Below are positions 9,317 to 18,506 of a DNA stretch of 64,000 nucleotides, piece after piece. This DNA is from Methanoplanus limicola DSM 2279 (GTDB lineage: Archaea > Halobacteriota > Methanomicrobia > Methanomicrobiales > Methanomicrobiaceae), in contig NZ_CM001436.1 in assembly GCF_000243255.1 (NCBI RefSeq), positions 692-64,691 on the forward strand, in the 5' to 3' direction. Position 1 is the first letter of the stretch, and each line of letters begins with the position of its first letter. A program made the translations under genes and the position numbers. A model generated the notes under the pieces. It did no database searches, was not told where the DNA came from, and was given only the letters and a program-made list of their open reading frames with translations.

Positions 9317-9712
9317 TTATTCATAACCGATCATTTCATTGGATGATTCTTTATCAGAACTTCCTTCATTAAGAATATCATCGGGCAGTTCTTCTTCAAA
9401 TGTATACAGCATAACTCCTCCGAAATATCCGGAGAGCATATTATAGACAATCACAGACAATGCCCCTATACCAAGACCAAACATTCCGGAAAATACTGAA
9501 AAAAGAACAGAATTAGCGATAATATCTGCAACGGTCCATTCAGATCCGCTTAAAGTAACAAAAAATGAAGGCGGCAGAATTATTCCAAGGAAAGTAAATA
9601 TTCCGATTATAAGGCTTATAATAAAACCCATGATTAATGAGATAAGCAGGCATATTTTTGACAACTGCCATACATCAAAACCAAGCAGTTCAACTTCCTT
9701 TATTACAGTCAT
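9317..9712 (-). CDS. Membrane protein, DUF3566-like
   Basis: A 131-residue integral membrane protein. After a short N-terminus with FDVWQLSKICLL, which resembles the VDPWSVLK-type entry of DUF3566 proteins, there is a first transmembrane segment (about 20-47). A Gly-rich second one (about 68-100) ends in VIVYNMLSGYFGG, also like that family. The C-terminal tail is acidic and probably cytoplasmic. The function of the family is unknown. It faces cobA tail to tail and has its own promoter region in the AT-rich DNA to its right. Confidence 0.65.
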   Translation of the reverse strand: MTVIKEVELLGFDVWQLSKICLLISLIMGFIISLIIGIFTFLGIILPPSFFVTLSGSEWTVADIIANSVLFSVFSGMFGLGIGALSVIVYNMLSGYFGGVMLYTFEEELPDDILNEGSSDKESSNEMIGYE

Positions 9713-9904
9713 CTTAAGTCTCCGGATTACAAAATTATTAAGGACATTAAATATTAACTCTACCTATACAGGCGGAGGACAAATATATACAGAATCTCCA
9801 CTATATTATCAGTCACAACAATAATTAGTTATTAACTGCCTGAATATTTAATTACTGACAACCTGCTGAGACAATAACTTATGTTTCAGCTGAACCCAAA
9901 TAGA

Positions 9905-9959
9905 TCAGTAATAAAAAAGAGAAGATGTGAATATTTCCCGGAATTCTTCAATATTCCGG
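9905..9959 (-). terminator. Hairpin plus T-tract after carbonic anhydrase gene
   Basis: Just past the stop codon at 9961 is a perfect 7-bp stem, CCGGAAT/ATTCCGG (9938-9944 and 9953-9959), with an 8-nt loop. Reading on the minus strand it is followed by TCTCTTTTTTATT. This is a good terminator for the carbonic anhydrase message. Confidence 0.6.
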
Positions 9960-9960
9960 A

Positions 9961-10536
9961 TTAAAAGATCTTTGAGAGATCTCCGGTCTCCAGATCAAAG
10001 TACAGACCGTGAAGTTCAACTTTTCCCATCTTTTCAGCCCATTTTACAATCGGATATACCCTCAGGTGTTCCAGCTGAAGTCTGACATTTTCATATTCGA
10101 CCTTTCTTCTCCATTCCTTCTCACCCTCGGGAGTGCCCGGCTTTTCTCCGGCCCTTTCCATTGCCGGTTTTGCATTATCCAGCCATAACGGGATATATGC
10201 ATCATCGCCGGCCTTTCCGGAGAGTGCTTTAATTGCTCCGCAGTCTGAATGACCGCAGACAACAATATCATCCACCTTAAGGTGACGTATAGCATACTCC
10301 AGCACTGTTGCAAAGTTCCAGTCACTTACAGGAACAATATTGCCGATATTCCGGTGAACAAAAATCTCTCCTGATTTTGCACCTGTGACCCTCTCAGGGG
10401 CAACACGTGAATCAGAGCATCCGATCCAGAGTACAGAAGGACTCTGACTCTGGGAAAGCTGGTCGTAATGTTCTTTATCCTGCTCAAAATCTTCTGCAAT
10501 AAAACGTTTATTGCCTTCAATAAATTTATCAATCAT
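9961..10536 (-). CDS. Beta-class carbonic anhydrase
   Basis: Interconverts CO2 and bicarbonate, useful to a methanogen that fixes CO2 and makes carbamoyl phosphate. The 191-residue protein has the complete zinc site: Cys40 and Asp42 in WIGCSDSRVAPE (with Arg44 in the Asp-Arg dyad), and His96 and Cys99 in VVCGHSDCGAIKAL. It is cytoplasmic, with no signal peptide. It ends with a hairpin terminator, and its promoter region carries a 7-bp inverted repeat (10590-10609). Confidence 0.95.
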   Translation of the reverse strand: MIDKFIEGNKRFIAEDFEQDKEHYDQLSQSQSPSVLWIGCSDSRVAPERVTGAKSGEIFVHRNIGNIVPVSDWNFATVLEYAIRHLKVDDIVVCGHSDCGAIKALSGKAGDDAYIPLWLDNAKPAMERAGEKPGTPEGEKEWRRKVEYENVRLQLEHLRVYPIVKWAEKMGKVELHGLYFDLETGDLSKIF

Positions 10537-10844
10537 GTTATCTGTTCCATTTTTGCCTGATCTCAGTAATGCAGTAACAGGCAGCTGATATTACAAAATA
10601 AATTGTAATTCCATTAATAAATTATCATTTCAAACATACACAGCGTTTCAGCCATTTCACAAAAATAAGCCCAAATTGCAGGAAAAAAGACTAAAACAAA
10701 AGACTAATACAAATTTTCTGAAAAGATGACGTGGCATCTGCATGCGCTCACATAACAGGTGCCGAAAAAATCAAAAACCAAATGGGCAGAAATAATCAGA
10801 TTAATTCCGGGAAATTATCTGATAATCCATTGTTACTCCTCAGC
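10537..10844. promoter_or_regulatory. Carbonic anhydrase promoter region with operator-like inverted repeat
   Basis: There is no gene in this 308-bp stretch. An exact inverted repeat ATTACAA-AATAAA-TTGTAAT (10590-10609) overlaps a TATA-like TTTATTTT on the minus strand, about 60 bp upstream of the carbonic anhydrase start. The overlap with the box A position suggests that a regulator could block or assist transcription. The rest is AT-rich with no clear signal. Confidence 0.45.
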
Positions 10845-11183
10845 TCAGAGATATTTTGCAATCTCTTCCCTGATTAACGGAAGTGATATCCTTCCAAGAG
10901 GTGTCAGATTCCCGTTCACCATTACAATCGGGATCGGCGGATGATTCTCCTCAATCATCATTAAAATATCTTCAGGTATGCCGTCATCAAGAAGTGTCAG
11001 CTTCATTGTAACATTTTCGCCATAGATATGTTCAATTCTTTCCTTAAGAGCCTCATATGCCTTTACGAGATTCTCAGACGGTGCGCACTTCTCAAGCTCA
11101 CATGTCCGGTCACCATCGCACGGAAAAGGCCCGCATGAAGAATCCGAGAAACCTATAATCTCAATATTAACTGCTCCAGTCAT
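10845..11183 (-). CDS. Cys-rich thioredoxin-fold-like protein
   Basis: A 112-residue soluble protein. The start at 11183 (MTGAVNIEIIGF) is chosen because the 37 codons upstream of it are not protein-like. The first strand runs into CGPFPCDGDRTCELEKC (Cys17, Cys22, Cys28 and Cys33). The C-terminal half has PPIPIVMVNGNLTPLG, which resembles the cis-Pro strand of thioredoxin-fold proteins. A redox or metal-binding role is plausible, but the CGPFPC spacing is not the classical CxxC. It is probably monocistronic. Confidence 0.65.
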   Translation of the reverse strand: MTGAVNIEIIGFSDSSCGPFPCDGDRTCELEKCAPSENLVKAYEALKERIEHIYGENVTMKLTLLDDGIPEDILMMIEENHPPIPIVMVNGNLTPLGRISLPLIREEIAKYL

Positions 11184-11423
11184 GAATAATTGTTTAAACT
11201 GCAATATAAATAGAAATTTGTTTTGGTGACCAATTCTGAAACACTTTTTCCGGAAGATAGGAACAATACCAAAAATAAGCGACAGATACATCATATGCAG
11301 ATTAAAACAGTCTTTTTTTCTGCAGGATATTAAAAATAAACCACAACATTTTATTTCCGGGAGATGGAAGTCTATATCCCCAGTTATTAATACATGCCAC
11401 CACCAAAGTATAATGATTAACAG

Positions 11424-12479
11424 ATGAAAGCAGTTTTGGGTCTGGAAAACGGAGAATATATTGTCGGGAACGGTTTTGGTGCCGAAGGTTCCTGCACCGG
11501 TGAACTCGTATTTACGACCCAGATGAGTGGTTACATGGAATCACTGACTGACCCCAGTTATGCGGGTCAGATTCTCATGTTTACATATCCGCTCATTGGT
11601 AATTACGGAGTGGACGAGCAGAACTTTCAGAGTCCGAAAGTCAATGCCCATGGATGCGTCGTCCATGAGGTATGCAAAAGACCGGCAGCGAATAAACCTC
11701 TGGAAACTTTTTTTGAAGAGAACAACCTTTTGGGAATCTCAGGTGTTGATACCAGAAAACTTACAATAAAAACAAGAATTGAAGGTTCACTGAGAGCCGC
11801 ACTGGTAACGGGAGATAACAGTCCGGAATACGCAGTCGAACTTGCAAGGGCTGCAAAGCCAATTTCCGAAATTGACCTCCTGCCGCAGGTGTCAATAAAA
11901 GAGCCATACCACATAAAAGGCAAAGGCAAAAGAATTGCAGTAATTGACCTTGGAATAAAGAAAAATATCGCGATATCATTCAGAAAACGCGGGGCTGATC
12001 TCCATCTCTTCCCGTACAATGCAAAACCCTCAGAGGTTGAAGCATGCAAACCTGAAGCAATATTTTTCACAAACGGACCGGGAGATCCGGCCTTTGCAAC
12101 CGATGCAGTGGAGTGTGCAAAACACTTCATGGGAGAGATCCCGGTACTTGGCATTTGCATGGGCAACCAGATTCTTGCCCGCGCTTTCGGTGCTGAAACA
12201 TACAAGATGAAATTCGGCCACAGGGGTTCAAACCAGCCTGTGAGGCATAAAGACGGGTCAATATATATTACAACCCAGAACCACGGCTTCGCCGTTGACA
12301 GAGATACACTGCCCAGTGACTGCGGAGTATTATTTGAGAATGTAAATGACAGTTCAGTTGAAGGCATCTACTCAGATGACCTTGATGTCTATGCAGTCCA
12401 GTTCCACCCGGAGGCTTTCGGAGGCCCCCGTGATACTGAAGGTCCGGTATTTGATATGATGTACAGGAGGATTCCCTGA
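11424..12479 (+). CDS. carA: Carbamoyl-phosphate synthase small (glutaminase) subunit
   Basis: Hydrolyses glutamine and channels ammonia to the large subunit for arginine and pyrimidine synthesis. The N-terminal CPSase_sm domain begins KAVLGLENGEYIVG and contains GISGVDTRKLT. The class I glutaminase domain (from about 168) has Cys245 in LGICMGNQILA, and His328 and Glu330 in VQFHPEAFGGP, so the triad is complete. At 351 residues it is typical of archaea. carB starts 2 bp downstream. Confidence 0.97.
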   Translation: MKAVLGLENGEYIVGNGFGAEGSCTGELVFTTQMSGYMESLTDPSYAGQILMFTYPLIGNYGVDEQNFQSPKVNAHGCVVHEVCKRPAANKPLETFFEENNLLGISGVDTRKLTIKTRIEGSLRAALVTGDNSPEYAVELARAAKPISEIDLLPQVSIKEPYHIKGKGKRIAVIDLGIKKNIAISFRKRGADLHLFPYNAKPSEVEACKPEAIFFTNGPGDPAFATDAVECAKHFMGEIPVLGICMGNQILARAFGAETYKMKFGHRGSNQPVRHKDGSIYITTQNHGFAVDRDTLPSDCGVLFENVNDSSVEGIYSDDLDVYAVQFHPEAFGGPRDTEGPVFDMMYRRIP

Positions 12480-12481
12480 AT

Positions 12482-15400
12482 ATGCCGCTAAGAGCTGATA
12501 TTAAAAAAGTGATCCTCATTGGATCAGGCCCGATTCAGATCGGACAGGCTGCTGAATTTGACTTCTCAGGGTCACAGGCCTGCCGTGCTCTGAGGGAAGA
12601 AGGAATTGAAGTAGTCCTCGTAAACTCAAATCCTGCAACCATCCAGACAGATCCTGACATGGCGGATGTGATATATGTTGAGCCTTTAAGGGCCGATGTA
12701 ATCGCAAAAATAATTGAGAAGGAGAAGCCGGACGGAATTCTGAGCGGAATGGGTGGTCAGACAGGCCTCAACATGACCGCTGAATTAGCCGAGATGGGTG
12801 CACTTGAAGATGTTGAAATTCTCGGCACCCCCCTTGAAGCCATATACCGTGGTGAGGACCGTGAACAGTTCAGGGACCTGATGAATGAGATCGGTGAACC
12901 TGTACCAAAAAGCATGATCCTTGAGTCGATGAGCCAGCTTGATGAAGCCCTGGAAACAGTCGGGCTTCCTGCAATAATAAGGCCGGCATACACCCTTGGA
13001 GGCGCAGGCGGTGGAATTGCCAACAGTCCTGAGGAGCTCAGGAGAATTGTCGAGCTTGGTCTTCAGAAATCAAGGATTCATCAGGTACTGATTGAAGAGA
13101 GTGTCATTGGATGGAAAGAGATTGAATTTGAGGTAATGCGTGACGCAGCAGACACATGCATAATAATCTGCGGTATGGAAAACGTCGATGCAATGGGCGT
13201 CCACACCGGAGAAAGTGTCGTTGTTGCACCAATCCTTACACTAAGGGATGACGAATTCCAGAAGTTAAGGACAGCCTCAATTAAAATAATCCGGGCACTT
13301 GACGTACAGGGCGGATGCAATGTACAGCTTGCATATAAAGACGGTGACTACAGAGTAATCGAAGTGAACCCGCGTGTATCAAGATCATCTGCACTTGCAT
13401 CAAAGGCAACCGGATACCCTATTGCCCGCGTTGCATCAAAGATTGCAATAGGACTTCGCCTGGACGAGATCACAAATACCGTGACCGGATGCACTGCCGC
13501 ATCTTTTGAACCTGCAATTGACTATGTTGTTGTAAAGGTTCCCAGATGGCCGTTTGACAAATTCAAGGGCGCAGACCGGACACTCACAACCGCAATGAAG
13601 AGCACAGGAGAGGTCATGGCAATAGGCCGGACTCTTGAAGAGGCTTTCATGAAATCCCTCAGGTCACTTGATACTGACATCAATGTGCACACCGATCACT
13701 CTGAGATAAGGATGCTTCTCAAAAACCCGACAGACGAACGTTTCGGGTGCCTCTTTGATGCCTTCAGACAGGGTTTTTCAGTTGAAGAAGTTGCTGAACT
13801 TACAATGATTGATGCTTTCTTCCTACAAAAGATTGCAAATATCATTGAAACCGAAACCAGGCTCAGGTCTGGCAGCCCGTCAGATGCAGAGATCATAAAG
13901 GCAGTTGATTATGGATTTACACCGGAAGATATCGCAGAGATAACCGGCCTTGATAAAGCAGCCATCACAGAGATAGCCGGAGATCCGGTCTATAAAATGG
14001 TTGACACCTGTGCAGCTGAATTTCCGGCGAGGACACCGTATTATTACTCAACCCGCGGTCTTGATTGTGAGATTGAGAAGAACGGAAAGGATAAGGTTCT
14101 GATTCTCGGATCAGGTCCAATCAGAATCGGGCAGGGAATCGAATTTGATTACTGCACCGTCCATGCCGTAATGGCCTTAAGAGAGGAAGGAACCGAGGTT
14201 CATATCGTAAACAACAACCCTGAAACTGTCTCAACAGATTTTGACACCTCAGACCGTCTCTTCTTTGAACCTATGAAACTCGGGGATATTATGAATATTC
14301 TCAGAAAGGATGACTATGCCGGAGTTATGGTCCAGTTCGGAGGGCAGAATTCAGTCAACCTTGCAATGCCTATTGAGAAGGCCATTCAGGAGGAGGGCCT
14401 CAGTACAAAGATCCTGGGTACAACTCCGGCAGCTATGGATATGGCAGAGGACAGGGACAGGTTCAGCCAGCTCCTCGATGAACTGAAGATCCCGTCTCCG
14501 GCAAATGATTCAGCATACTCTGAAGAGGAAGCATTTGAGATAGCAAAGAGAATCGGCTACCCGCTCTTGGTAAGGCCTTCATATGTCCTCGGCGGAAGGG
14601 CGATGGAACTTGTTCATGACGACATAGAACTTCAGAATTACATCAAAGAGGCCGTCAGGGTATCAAAGAAACACCCGGTACTCCTGGACTCATTCCTCCA
14701 GAATGCAATTGAGATTGATGTCGATGCAGTCTGTGACGGAAAAGATGTACTCATCGGCGGAATTATGGAGCATATTGAGGAAGCCGGTGTGCACAGCGGA
14801 GATTCAGCCTGTGTTATACCTCCTCAGTCCCTCAGTGATGACGTAATTGAGACAGTAAGGGATTATACAAAAAAACTAGCTCTCGGTATAGGTGTCTGCG
14901 GACTTATCAACATCCAGTATGCTGTAAAAGACGGTGTTGTATATGTCCTTGAGGCTAACCCCAGGGCAAGCAGAACAGTGCCGTTTGTATCGAAGGCTAC
15001 CGGAATTCCGCTGGCAAAAATTGCAGCAAAGGCAATGGCCGGCATAAGTCTCGCTGAAACCGGATTTGAAGAGAAGAAGATCAACCACGTTGCAGTAAAA
15101 GAAGTCCTTCTTCCGTTTAACAAACTGCCAGGTGTCGATGCGGTGCTTGGCCCTGAGATGAAGAGCACAGGCGAAGTCATGGGCATCGACTATGACTTCG
15201 GGCGTGCCTACTATAAGGCATGTATCGCAGCCGACAATGAACTTCCGCTTGAAGGAACGGTATTTATCTCCGGAGGAGATGAACATAAAGACGAACTTCT
15301 TGAGGTTGCCTTAAAACTAAAAGAACTCGGACTTAATATCCTTGCAACCAAAGGAACAGTGGATTTCTTCTCAAAGAACGGACTCGAGGCAAATCTCGTC

Positions 15401-15652
15401 AGAAAGGTTCAGGAAGGCTCACCAAATATCATTGACATGATGAGAAAAGGGGAAGCCAAATTAATAATCAATACTCCGTCTGACAAGTATTCCAGGCAGG
15501 ATCATATGCAGATAATGAGATCTGCCCTGGATTATGGCATCCCGTATATCACAACCGTACAGGCAGCCAAGGCAGCGGCACTCGCAATAAAAGCCATTAA
15601 AATGGAAGAGGTCACAATCGAGCCGCTGAGCCACTACCACAACATGATATAA
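12482..15652 (+). CDS. carB: Carbamoyl-phosphate synthase large subunit
   Basis: Makes carbamoyl phosphate from bicarbonate, ammonia and two ATP. The single 1056-residue chain has two homologous ATP-grasp halves, which open with LIGSGPIQIGQAAEFD (about 12-27) and LILGSGPIRIGQGIEFDY (about 540-557). VIEVNPRVSRSSALASKATG and VLEANPRASRTVPFVSKATG mark the metal-binding strands. A C-terminal MGS-like allosteric domain (about 925-1056) ends the protein. Some methanogens have the halves split, but here they are joined. It follows carA by 2 bp. Confidence 0.97.
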   Translation: MPLRADIKKVILIGSGPIQIGQAAEFDFSGSQACRALREEGIEVVLVNSNPATIQTDPDMADVIYVEPLRADVIAKIIEKEKPDGILSGMGGQTGLNMTAELAEMGALEDVEILGTPLEAIYRGEDREQFRDLMNEIGEPVPKSMILESMSQLDEALETVGLPAIIRPAYTLGGAGGGIANSPEELRRIVELGLQKSRIHQVLIEESVIGWKEIEFEVMRDAADTCIIICGMENVDAMGVHTGESVVVAPILTLRDDEFQKLRTASIKIIRALDVQGGCNVQLAYKDGDYRVIEVNPRVSRSSALASKATGYPIARVASKIAIGLRLDEITNTVTGCTAASFEPAIDYVVVKVPRWPFDKFKGADRTLTTAMKSTGEVMAIGRTLEEAFMKSLRSLDTDINVHTDHSEIRMLLKNPTDERFGCLFDAFRQGFSVEEVAELTMIDAFFLQKIANIIETETRLRSGSPSDAEIIKAVDYGFTPEDIAEITGLDKAAITEIAGDPVYKMVDTCAAEFPARTPYYYSTRGLDCEIEKNGKDKVLILGSGPIRIGQGIEFDYCTVHAVMALREEGTEVHIVNNNPETVSTDFDTSDRLFFEPMKLGDIMNILRKDDYAGVMVQFGGQNSVNLAMPIEKAIQEEGLSTKILGTTPAAMDMAEDRDRFSQLLDELKIPSPANDSAYSEEEAFEIAKRIGYPLLVRPSYVLGGRAMELVHDDIELQNYIKEAVRVSKKHPVLLDSFLQNAIEIDVDAVCDGKDVLIGGIMEHIEEAGVHSGDSACVIPPQSLSDDVIETVRDYTKKLALGIGVCGLINIQYAVKDGVVYVLEANPRASRTVPFVSKATGIPLAKIAAKAMAGISLAETGFEEKKINHVAVKEVLLPFNKLPGVDAVLGPEMKSTGEVMGIDYDFGRAYYKACIAADNELPLEGTVFISGGDEHKDELLEVALKLKELGLNILATKGTVDFFSKNGLEANLVRKVQEGSPNIIDMMRKGEAKLIINTPSDKYSRQDHMQIMRSALDYGIPYITTVQAAKAAALAIKAIKMEEVTIEPLSHYHNMI

Positions 15653-15659
15653 ACAGCAA

Positions 15660-15690
15660 AATAATTTAAATTTTAACTTTTTTCATTCCT
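15660..15690 (+). terminator. T-rich stop after carB
   Basis: A TTTTAACTTTTTTC tract (15671-15684) lies about 20 bp after the carB stop codon, in a short gap between convergent genes. There is no hairpin, so this is an oligo-T archaeal-type stop. Confidence 0.45.
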
Positions 15691-15753
15691 TATCGGAACA
15701 GAGTATTTTCCCTGAAAATTCCGCCTTACATTAAAAAAGAGGTCTGCCCTCAG

Positions 15754-16584
15754 TTATTTCTTCCATAAATCCTTCTTTGTCACTTCCTGTTTGCAGTGGG
15801 GACAGAGATATACCTCCTCATCCTCGCGAGCACGATGCGCACTCTCAATCTCCCTTGAAAATCCGGATGCCAGAATACCGGCAGGCAAAGCAAACAACCC
15901 GATTCCAATCAGTGCAATAATACTTCCAAGAAGTTTTCCGGCTACGGTTATGGGCACAACATCACCATATCCGATTGTCGCAAGGGTGATAACTCCCCAC
16001 CACATTCCATCCGGAATACTGGCAAATTTTTCAGGCTGAGCCGAACCTTCAACCTGGTACATCAATGTCCCGGCAACGAGAAGAACCATAATTAAGGCAG
16101 CATATGTTGTAAAAAGGGTTTTTCTCTCATTTTTTATAACTTTCACAACAAGAGAGAGTGAATCTGAATATTTAATAACCTTAAGAAGCCTGAAAATTCT
16201 CAGAATAACAAGGGCTGTCAAATCCACACCAAAGAGAAGAAATGCAAAATAAGGCAGTATTACAAGCAGATCAATAAGAGCGAAAGGAGTCAGTGCCCAG
16301 CGGATTCTGCCTTTTAAAGGCTCAGAATATCTGGGATCAGATGTGCATGACCATATCCGGAGGACATATTCAATGATAAATATGATCATTGTGAAAAGGG
16401 ATATAAGAAGAAAGATCAGCCAGTACTTTTCAAGAACTGACCTGATGCTTCCGAGAATCAGGACCGCGATATTTAAAACAATCACGGAGAATATAAAGAT
16501 GTCAAACGCCAGGCTGACATAATCACCATCTTCTGCAACATTAAGGATCTCAAATACCCTTTTTTTAACTGATGACAGACTCAT
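15754..16584 (-). CDS. Voltage-gated potassium channel (Kv type)
   Basis: A 276-residue six-helix cation channel. The S4 segment is ALVILRIFRLLKVIKYSDSL, with spaced Arg and Lys residues. The pore loop carries the K+ filter TLATIGYGDVVP. S6 (ALIGIGLFALPAGILASGF) leads to a short tail with a lone CPHC. The start at 16584 (MSLSSVKKRV) is preferred to one at 16770, because the longer form would leave 11 bp for two divergent promoters and its extra N-terminus is not channel-like. No cyclic-nucleotide or RCK domain is present. Confidence 0.9.
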   Translation of the reverse strand: MSLSSVKKRVFEILNVAEDGDYVSLAFDIFIFSVIVLNIAVLILGSIRSVLEKYWLIFLLISLFTMIIFIIEYVLRIWSCTSDPRYSEPLKGRIRWALTPFALIDLLVILPYFAFLLFGVDLTALVILRIFRLLKVIKYSDSLSLVVKVIKNERKTLFTTYAALIMVLLVAGTLMYQVEGSAQPEKFASIPDGMWWGVITLATIGYGDVVPITVAGKLLGSIIALIGIGLFALPAGILASGFSREIESAHRAREDEEVYLCPHCKQEVTKKDLWKK

Positions 16585-16781
16585 CACCAACAGAATTGTA
16601 AGAGAGAAATAAATATGTTTTCGCTTTAAGCACGGAATTTTTGTTTTCCCGGAAAATATTATGTTCAGTAAGGCCAGCAGAGTTAGATCACAGAGCCCCG
16701 GGATATCCAGAAACAAATTACCCTGGCCGGCAGATACTTCGATTCCATACATATATAATTTAAAAGACACAATAAACGGAT

Positions 16782-17942
16782 ATGGAAAATATCAGCGGTT
16801 ATTACGAAAATATTTTCGAATATGCCGGTGCAGGACTCATTTTAAGCAACAGTAATGAAGATGTCATTCTTTCAAACAGAGCCTTTTCAGAAATATCCGG
16901 TTACAGTCGGGATGAGATAGAAAACAATATGAAATGGCCCGAGTTCATACACCCGGACGATCTAAAACCACTTTATGACAAATACAGACGTTTTTCTGAA
17001 GATAAAGCAGGATTTTCACGAATATTTGAATTCAGACTGAAGAAAAAAGACGGTTCTGAGAGATATGTAGCTGCCACTGTTACACATATAATAAAAAATA
17101 ATACTTTTGTTGCGACATTTCTTGACATTACTGAAAAAAAAGAGATGAATCAGAGCCTCAGAAGGCGTGATAAAATACTTGAGGCAATAGGAAGGCATTC
17201 ACAGTTATTCCTGGAATCAGTCTCATGGAAGGGGAATATCAAAGCATTCCTTTCAGATCTCGGAGAGGCTACAGGAGTTTCCAGAATATACCTCTTTGAA
17301 AATACTGCCGGTCCTCTTTCCGGCGAAATAATGATGAACGAAATATCTGAGTGGACAGCAGAAGGTTTTGAAGGGCAGATTAAAAATCCAGAAATGCAGA
17401 AATTAACATATGAGAAAGCCGGTGTGCCAAGATGGAAGAGGGTGCTGAGTAAAAAAGAGACCATATACGCCGATATCAGCAGTGTTGATGAAGCAGAGAG
17501 GGCAAATATGGAAAAACTTGGTGTAAAATCAATGATTATAGCGCCGGTTTTCATAATTGACCGGTGGTGGGGCTTTATAGGTTTTGACGAATCGGAAGAA
17601 GAGAGAAAATGGACAAAAGCCGAGATCGACACCCTCGGTGCTGCTGCCGGAATAATCGGCTCTTCAATATACCGCCAGGAGAGTTATGAAGAGATGCTCT
17701 CATATATGAATGAATCAGCACTGAGACTTAAAAATCCAACTTCCATAGTAAACGACAATCTTGCAGAGATTATCACTGATCTTCAGTCGAGAGATATAAA
17801 TACAGAGATAATAATATCCAAACTCATAATTCAGATGAAAAATATTGAGCAGATCAACAATAACCTGAATGAACTTAATAGATCAATAGTTGAGAGAAGA
17901 AATGAAATTCCGGACTATTTCAGACGGTTTATTACAGGATAG
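16782..17942 (+). CDS. PAS-GAF sensor protein without kinase domain
   Basis: A 386-residue cytoplasmic sensor. A PAS domain (about 5-120; IFEYAGAGLILSNSNEDVIL, FIHPDD, VATFLDITEKKE) is followed by a GAF domain (about 130-305) with WWGFIGFDE near its end. The last 75 residues form a helical region (LRLKNPTSIVNDNLAEII) where a kinase might be expected, but neither an H-box nor an ATPase domain is present. Six bp downstream is a RecA/KaiC-like protein, so the signal is probably passed by protein contact. Confidence 0.85.
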   Translation: MENISGYYENIFEYAGAGLILSNSNEDVILSNRAFSEISGYSRDEIENNMKWPEFIHPDDLKPLYDKYRRFSEDKAGFSRIFEFRLKKKDGSERYVAATVTHIIKNNTFVATFLDITEKKEMNQSLRRRDKILEAIGRHSQLFLESVSWKGNIKAFLSDLGEATGVSRIYLFENTAGPLSGEIMMNEISEWTAEGFEGQIKNPEMQKLTYEKAGVPRWKRVLSKKETIYADISSVDEAERANMEKLGVKSMIIAPVFIIDRWWGFIGFDESEEERKWTKAEIDTLGAAAGIIGSSIYRQESYEEMLSYMNESALRLKNPTSIVNDNLAEIITDLQSRDINTEIIISKLIIQMKNIEQINNNLNELNRSIVERRNEIPDYFRRFITG

Positions 17943-17948
17943 ATAACG

Positions 17949-18506
17949 ATGGATATTTTTGAAACAGATCCTGATGAAGGCCGGATATACCTTATTCTCT
18001 CTGAGGCGTCACATATAAAAAAGAACAATGTGGCCCTGATAAAGGAGCTTACAGACAAGAACCACAGAATTATAGTGATAACAATTAATGAGCCGGCAAG
18101 TTACCTCTATGAATTATATAAAAAAGGAGATGTAAGGCTTGACAAAGTTTCATTCATTGATGCAATATCAAAATTTGCGATGGGTAAAAAACCCGAAGGA
18201 GTACCTAACGCCGTCTTTGTCAATAACCCGTCAGACCTTACAGGACTTTCGATTGCAGTCTCAAATGAACTTGCAAATGTGACTGAGGAAAAAACATATG
18301 TTCTTATAGATTCAGTTAATGCCATGCTGATATACCTCTCATCTGAAAATCTTGCAAAGTTTATGCACTTTGTATCAAGCAAACTTAAAATCCTGAACAT
18401 ATCGGGGATATTCCTCGCCATTGAGCGGGGGCTTGACCCGATTATAATATCCCAGCTTACAAGTTTCTCAGATGATGTCATTGATATGAATGGTGGTGAG
18501 AGGTAA
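17949..18506 (+). CDS. RecA/KaiC-like protein lacking the P-loop
   Basis: A 185-residue protein with alternating beta-alpha units. A RIIVITINEPASYLYE segment is followed by SFIDAIS, a TYVLIDSVNAMLIYL strand resembling a Walker B/core strand of RecA-superfamily ATPases, and a helix starting FMHFVSSKLKILN. No Walker A GxxxxGK is present. Archaeal proteins of this type (DUF7504/DUF835-like) occur beside PAS or GAF sensors, as here, and are thought to be signalling partners; the assignment is inferred. Its stop codon directly abuts the ATG of the PEGA protein. Confidence 0.6.
   Translation: MDIFETDPDEGRIYLILSEASHIKKNNVALIKELTDKNHRIIVITINEPASYLYELYKKGDVRLDKVSFIDAISKFAMGKKPEGVPNAVFVNNPSDLTGLSIAVSNELANVTEEKTYVLIDSVNAMLIYLSSENLAKFMHFVSSKLKILNISGIFLAIERGLDPIIISQLTSFSDDVIDMNGGER

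Noticed and set aside
16585-16770. Long N-terminal extension of the potassium channel
   Set aside because: It would leave 11 bp between divergent genes and is unlike channel N-termini; an internal ATG at 16584 is better.
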